Shown here one piece after another: positions 38,710-39,304 of a DNA stretch of 39,304 nucleotides. Position 1 is the first letter of the stretch, and the number at the start of each line of letters is the position of its first letter. The notes beneath the pieces are model-generated. The model was not told the DNA's origin. It did not search any database and worked only from the letters and a program-made list of their open reading frames with translations. A program made the translations under genes and the position numbers. Location: positions 1-39,304 of the forward strand of contig CAMCXF010000032.1 of NCBI GenBank assembly GCA_945883235.1. The letters run 5' to 3'. The stretch is from Phenylobacterium deserti. Its GTDB lineage: Bacteria; Pseudomonadota; Alphaproteobacteria; Caulobacterales; Caulobacteraceae.

Positions 38710-39304
38710 GGCAGGGCGTCCGTCAGTGCTGCCGTGTGCTCGCCCAGCTTCGGCGCGCGGATGCCGGGGGCGCGTCGGCCGTTGATGCGGATCGGGCAGG
38801 CCAGCATGTCCAGGCCTTGCGAGCGATCGGGGTGGTCGATGGTGTCGCGCATGCCGACCTCGCGGACAAAGGGGTTCTCCAGCGCTTCGGCGAGGTTTCG
38901 CACAGGCGCGAAGGGGACCTGACCGGCGAAGAAGGCCTGCCAGTCATCGGTGGTGCGTGTGGCGAAGTGCGCGTCCAGCGCCTCGGTGAGGGCGGCGAGG
39001 TTCTGCCGCCGCGACGGGATGTCGATGAAGCGCGGATCGGCGGCCAGGTCGGCACGGCCGCACATGGTGCAGAAGATCTCCCAGAACTTGGTGGTCTGGC
39101 ACATGAACAGGCCCCAGCCGTCCTTTGTCCGGACCAGCTGCGAGGGCGCGATGGACGGGTGCGCGCCGCGCGGCAGCCGGCCCACATCATGACCCTCGTT
39201 CATCGACCAGACGGCGGGATACGAGGTCTGGTGCAAGGCCACGTCGAACAGCGACACGTCGACCTCGCAACCCTCGCCGGTTCGCCGCGCCGACAATACA
39301 GCCG
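38706..39304 (-). CDS. CaiB/BaiF-family CoA-transferase, N-terminus cut by window edge
   Basis: About 199 codons of the C-terminal half are visible; the frame stays open to the right edge, so the TTG at 39296 is internal. Readable marks are ARRTGEGCEVDVSLFDVALH, the usual R.TG.G..VDVSL turn, PSQLVRTKDGWGLFM, ATRTTDDWQAFFAGQVPFAP, then PFVREVGM, PIRINGRRAPGIRAPKLGEH at the end. The catalytic Asp lies beyond the window. Its stop overlaps the downstream CoA-transferase gene (ATGA), so the two are made together. Confidence 0.9.
   Translation of the reverse strand, partial: AVLSARRTGEGCEVDVSLFDVALHQTSYPAVWSMNEGHDVGRLPRGAHPSIAPSQLVRTKDGWGLFMCQTTKFWEIFCTMCGRADLAADPRFIDIPSRRQNLAALTEALDAHFATRTTDDWQAFFAGQVPFAPVRNLAEALENPFVREVGMRDTIDHPDRSQGLDMLACPIRINGRRAPGIRAPKLGEHTAALTDALP

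Overview
The window looks like a chromosomal segment of a GC-rich, aerobic, Gram-negative alphaproteobacterium. Caulobacterales (Caulobacter, Phenylobacterium or Brevundimonas relatives) is my best guess and Sphingomonadales the main alternative. The reasons are a TonB-dependent receptor, several GTG/TTG starts, very dense 4-base overlaps between genes, and the protein families present. This is judged from family content, not from a database search. No rRNA, tRNA or CRISPR array was seen, and no stretch longer than about 230 bases lacks a gene.

Region 1 (1-9100) is mostly ordinary. It holds a cyclase-family hydrolase cut by the left edge, an exported M28 peptidase, a VanZ-like protein, a YhhN-family protein coupled to a nitroreductase, mtgA, an exported DUF1080 protein, a hybrid histidine kinase, a 38-residue lipoprotein missed by length filters, an aldo/keto reductase and a small membrane protein. 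An IS6-family element (about 9097-9907) separates this from what follows.

Region 2 (10045-27978) is the most interesting part. At least six transcription units carry a nearly identical palindromic operator at five sites (arms like AAATGATATA, a 4-base spacer, arms like TATATCATTT). The controlled genes are: an aconitase-type two-subunit hydratase, an isocitrate lyase/PEP mutase-type C-C lyase and two polysaccharide-deacetylase/allantoinase-fold proteins (operon A); a TonB-dependent receptor divergent from an isochorismatase-type amidase and an exported VOC protein; an aldehyde dehydrogenase, FAD-linked oxidase and membrane protein divergent from a second, related membrane protein and an exported DUF1838 protein; and a DUF3598 calycin divergent from a crotonase. 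A HutC-type GntR regulator, a nitrilase-fold protein lacking its catalytic Cys and Lys, and an exported CpeT/CpcT-like protein lie inside the same block. The hydratase plus lyase pair resembles the dimethylmaleate hydratase / 2,3-dimethylmalate lyase module of nicotinate fermentation. With C-N hydrolases of the cyclic-amide-opening and half-amide-cleaving types, and two folds otherwise linked to bilins (CpeT-like and calycin), I propose as a hypothesis an undescribed pathway for cyclic imides such as dialkylmaleimides, which arise from oxidative tetrapyrrole breakdown. They would yield ammonia, pyruvate and a short fatty acid.

Region 3 (28008-30821) has a DUF1801 protein and a TetR-SRPBCC-VOC-DUF899 run behind a TetR-type operator. 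Region 4 (30930-39304) is a second catabolic block: two tandem MmgE/PrpD proteins, a PaaK-like acyl-CoA ligase and an amidase in one overlapping operon, divergent from a second GntR regulator, then a frameshifted yccF-like gene and two overlapping CaiB/BaiF CoA-transferases, the last cut by the right edge.
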